DNA from: Ardenticatenaceae bacterium
Lineage (GTDB): Bacteria > Chloroflexota > Anaerolineae > Promineifilales > Promineifilaceae
Length of the DNA: 5,621 bases
Direction of reading: 5' to 3'
Assembly: GCA_020634565.1 (NCBI GenBank)
Contig: JACKBN010000037.1
Location: 1-5,621 of the forward strand
Shown one piece after another: positions 5,522 through 5,621 of the stretch (positions within the stretch are counted from its first letter, which is position 1; each line of letters starts with the position of its first letter). A program made the position numbers and the translations under genes. The notes under the pieces were generated by a model, which ran no database searches, was not told where the DNA came from, and saw nothing but the letters and a program-made list of their open reading frames with translations.

Positions 5522-5621
5522 CTTGCTGACTCCTTTTGCTCACTTAATTTGCTTTAGGATTTACGCAGATTGGACCGATTTTCGTTGAGAATAGTTTGCA
5601 GGCACTGTGATTAAATTGGTC
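5522..5621 (-). promoter_or_regulatory. Upstream region of the AKR-MerR operon
   Basis: These 100 bp hold the Shine-Dalgarno of the reductase and presumably its promoter. No convincing sigma70 pair with the 19-20 bp spacing typical of MerR targets could be picked out, and no clean dyad was found. A degenerate direct repeat is visible on the plus strand: GATT at 5558, 5568 and 5577, in the phrases AGGATTTACG, CAGATTGGAC and CGATTTTCG. No coding region was recognised here. Confidence 0.35.

Noticed and set aside
1..5621. Defence system, prophage, CRISPR array or biosynthetic cluster
   Set aside because: All genes fit housekeeping or unknown-function families, and no effector, nuclease, integrase, spacer array or synthase was found.

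Overview
The window reads as ordinary bacterial chromosome from a moderately GC-rich organism. No phage, plasmid, transposase, CRISPR or RNA gene is visible. Lineage cannot be fixed from sequence alone. The mix of genes, the iterated palindrome ACGGCCGT and the degenerate 7-bp repeats fit an uncultured Anaerolineae-like member of Chloroflexota, but this is an inference from general impression, not a search.

Layout. (1) 1-1049, minus: 5' part of a large polytopic membrane protein of the GT-C/TMTC-like glycosyltransferase type, cut by the left edge. (2) 1050-1166: divergent intergenic region, mostly an inverted array of degenerate heptamers. (3) 1167-3597, plus: a two-gene operon of a full-length YyaL/SPATA20-type protein (thioredoxin-like domain plus alpha/alpha barrel) and a YeaO-type DUF488 protein, joined by a tiny TAATG...ATGA overlapping frame. 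(4) 3594-4082, minus: a two-helix DUF3592 membrane protein whose 3' end overlaps that of the DUF488 gene by 4 bp. (5) 4094-4131: a strong intrinsic terminator. (6) 4143-5521, minus: an aldo/keto reductase and a MerR-family regulator overlapping as ATGA, a likely self-regulated operon ending at that terminator. (7) 5522-5621: upstream region of the reductase with a short degenerate repeat.

How they work together. The reductase and MerR regulator probably form a small carbonyl- or electrophile-response unit. YyaL and YeaO are both widespread proteins of unsettled biochemistry that appear to be translated together. The membrane glycosyltransferase is divergent from them and need not be related in function.

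The least ordinary signals are at DNA level. ACGGCCGT occurs ten times in 5.6 kb, in all three codon phases and once between genes, where it forms the core of the terminator hairpin. Two separate 70-80 bp tracts show 7-bp periodicity with an inverted (head-to-head) layout, one between genes and one inside the membrane-protein coding frame. No new multi-gene defence or biosynthetic system is evident.
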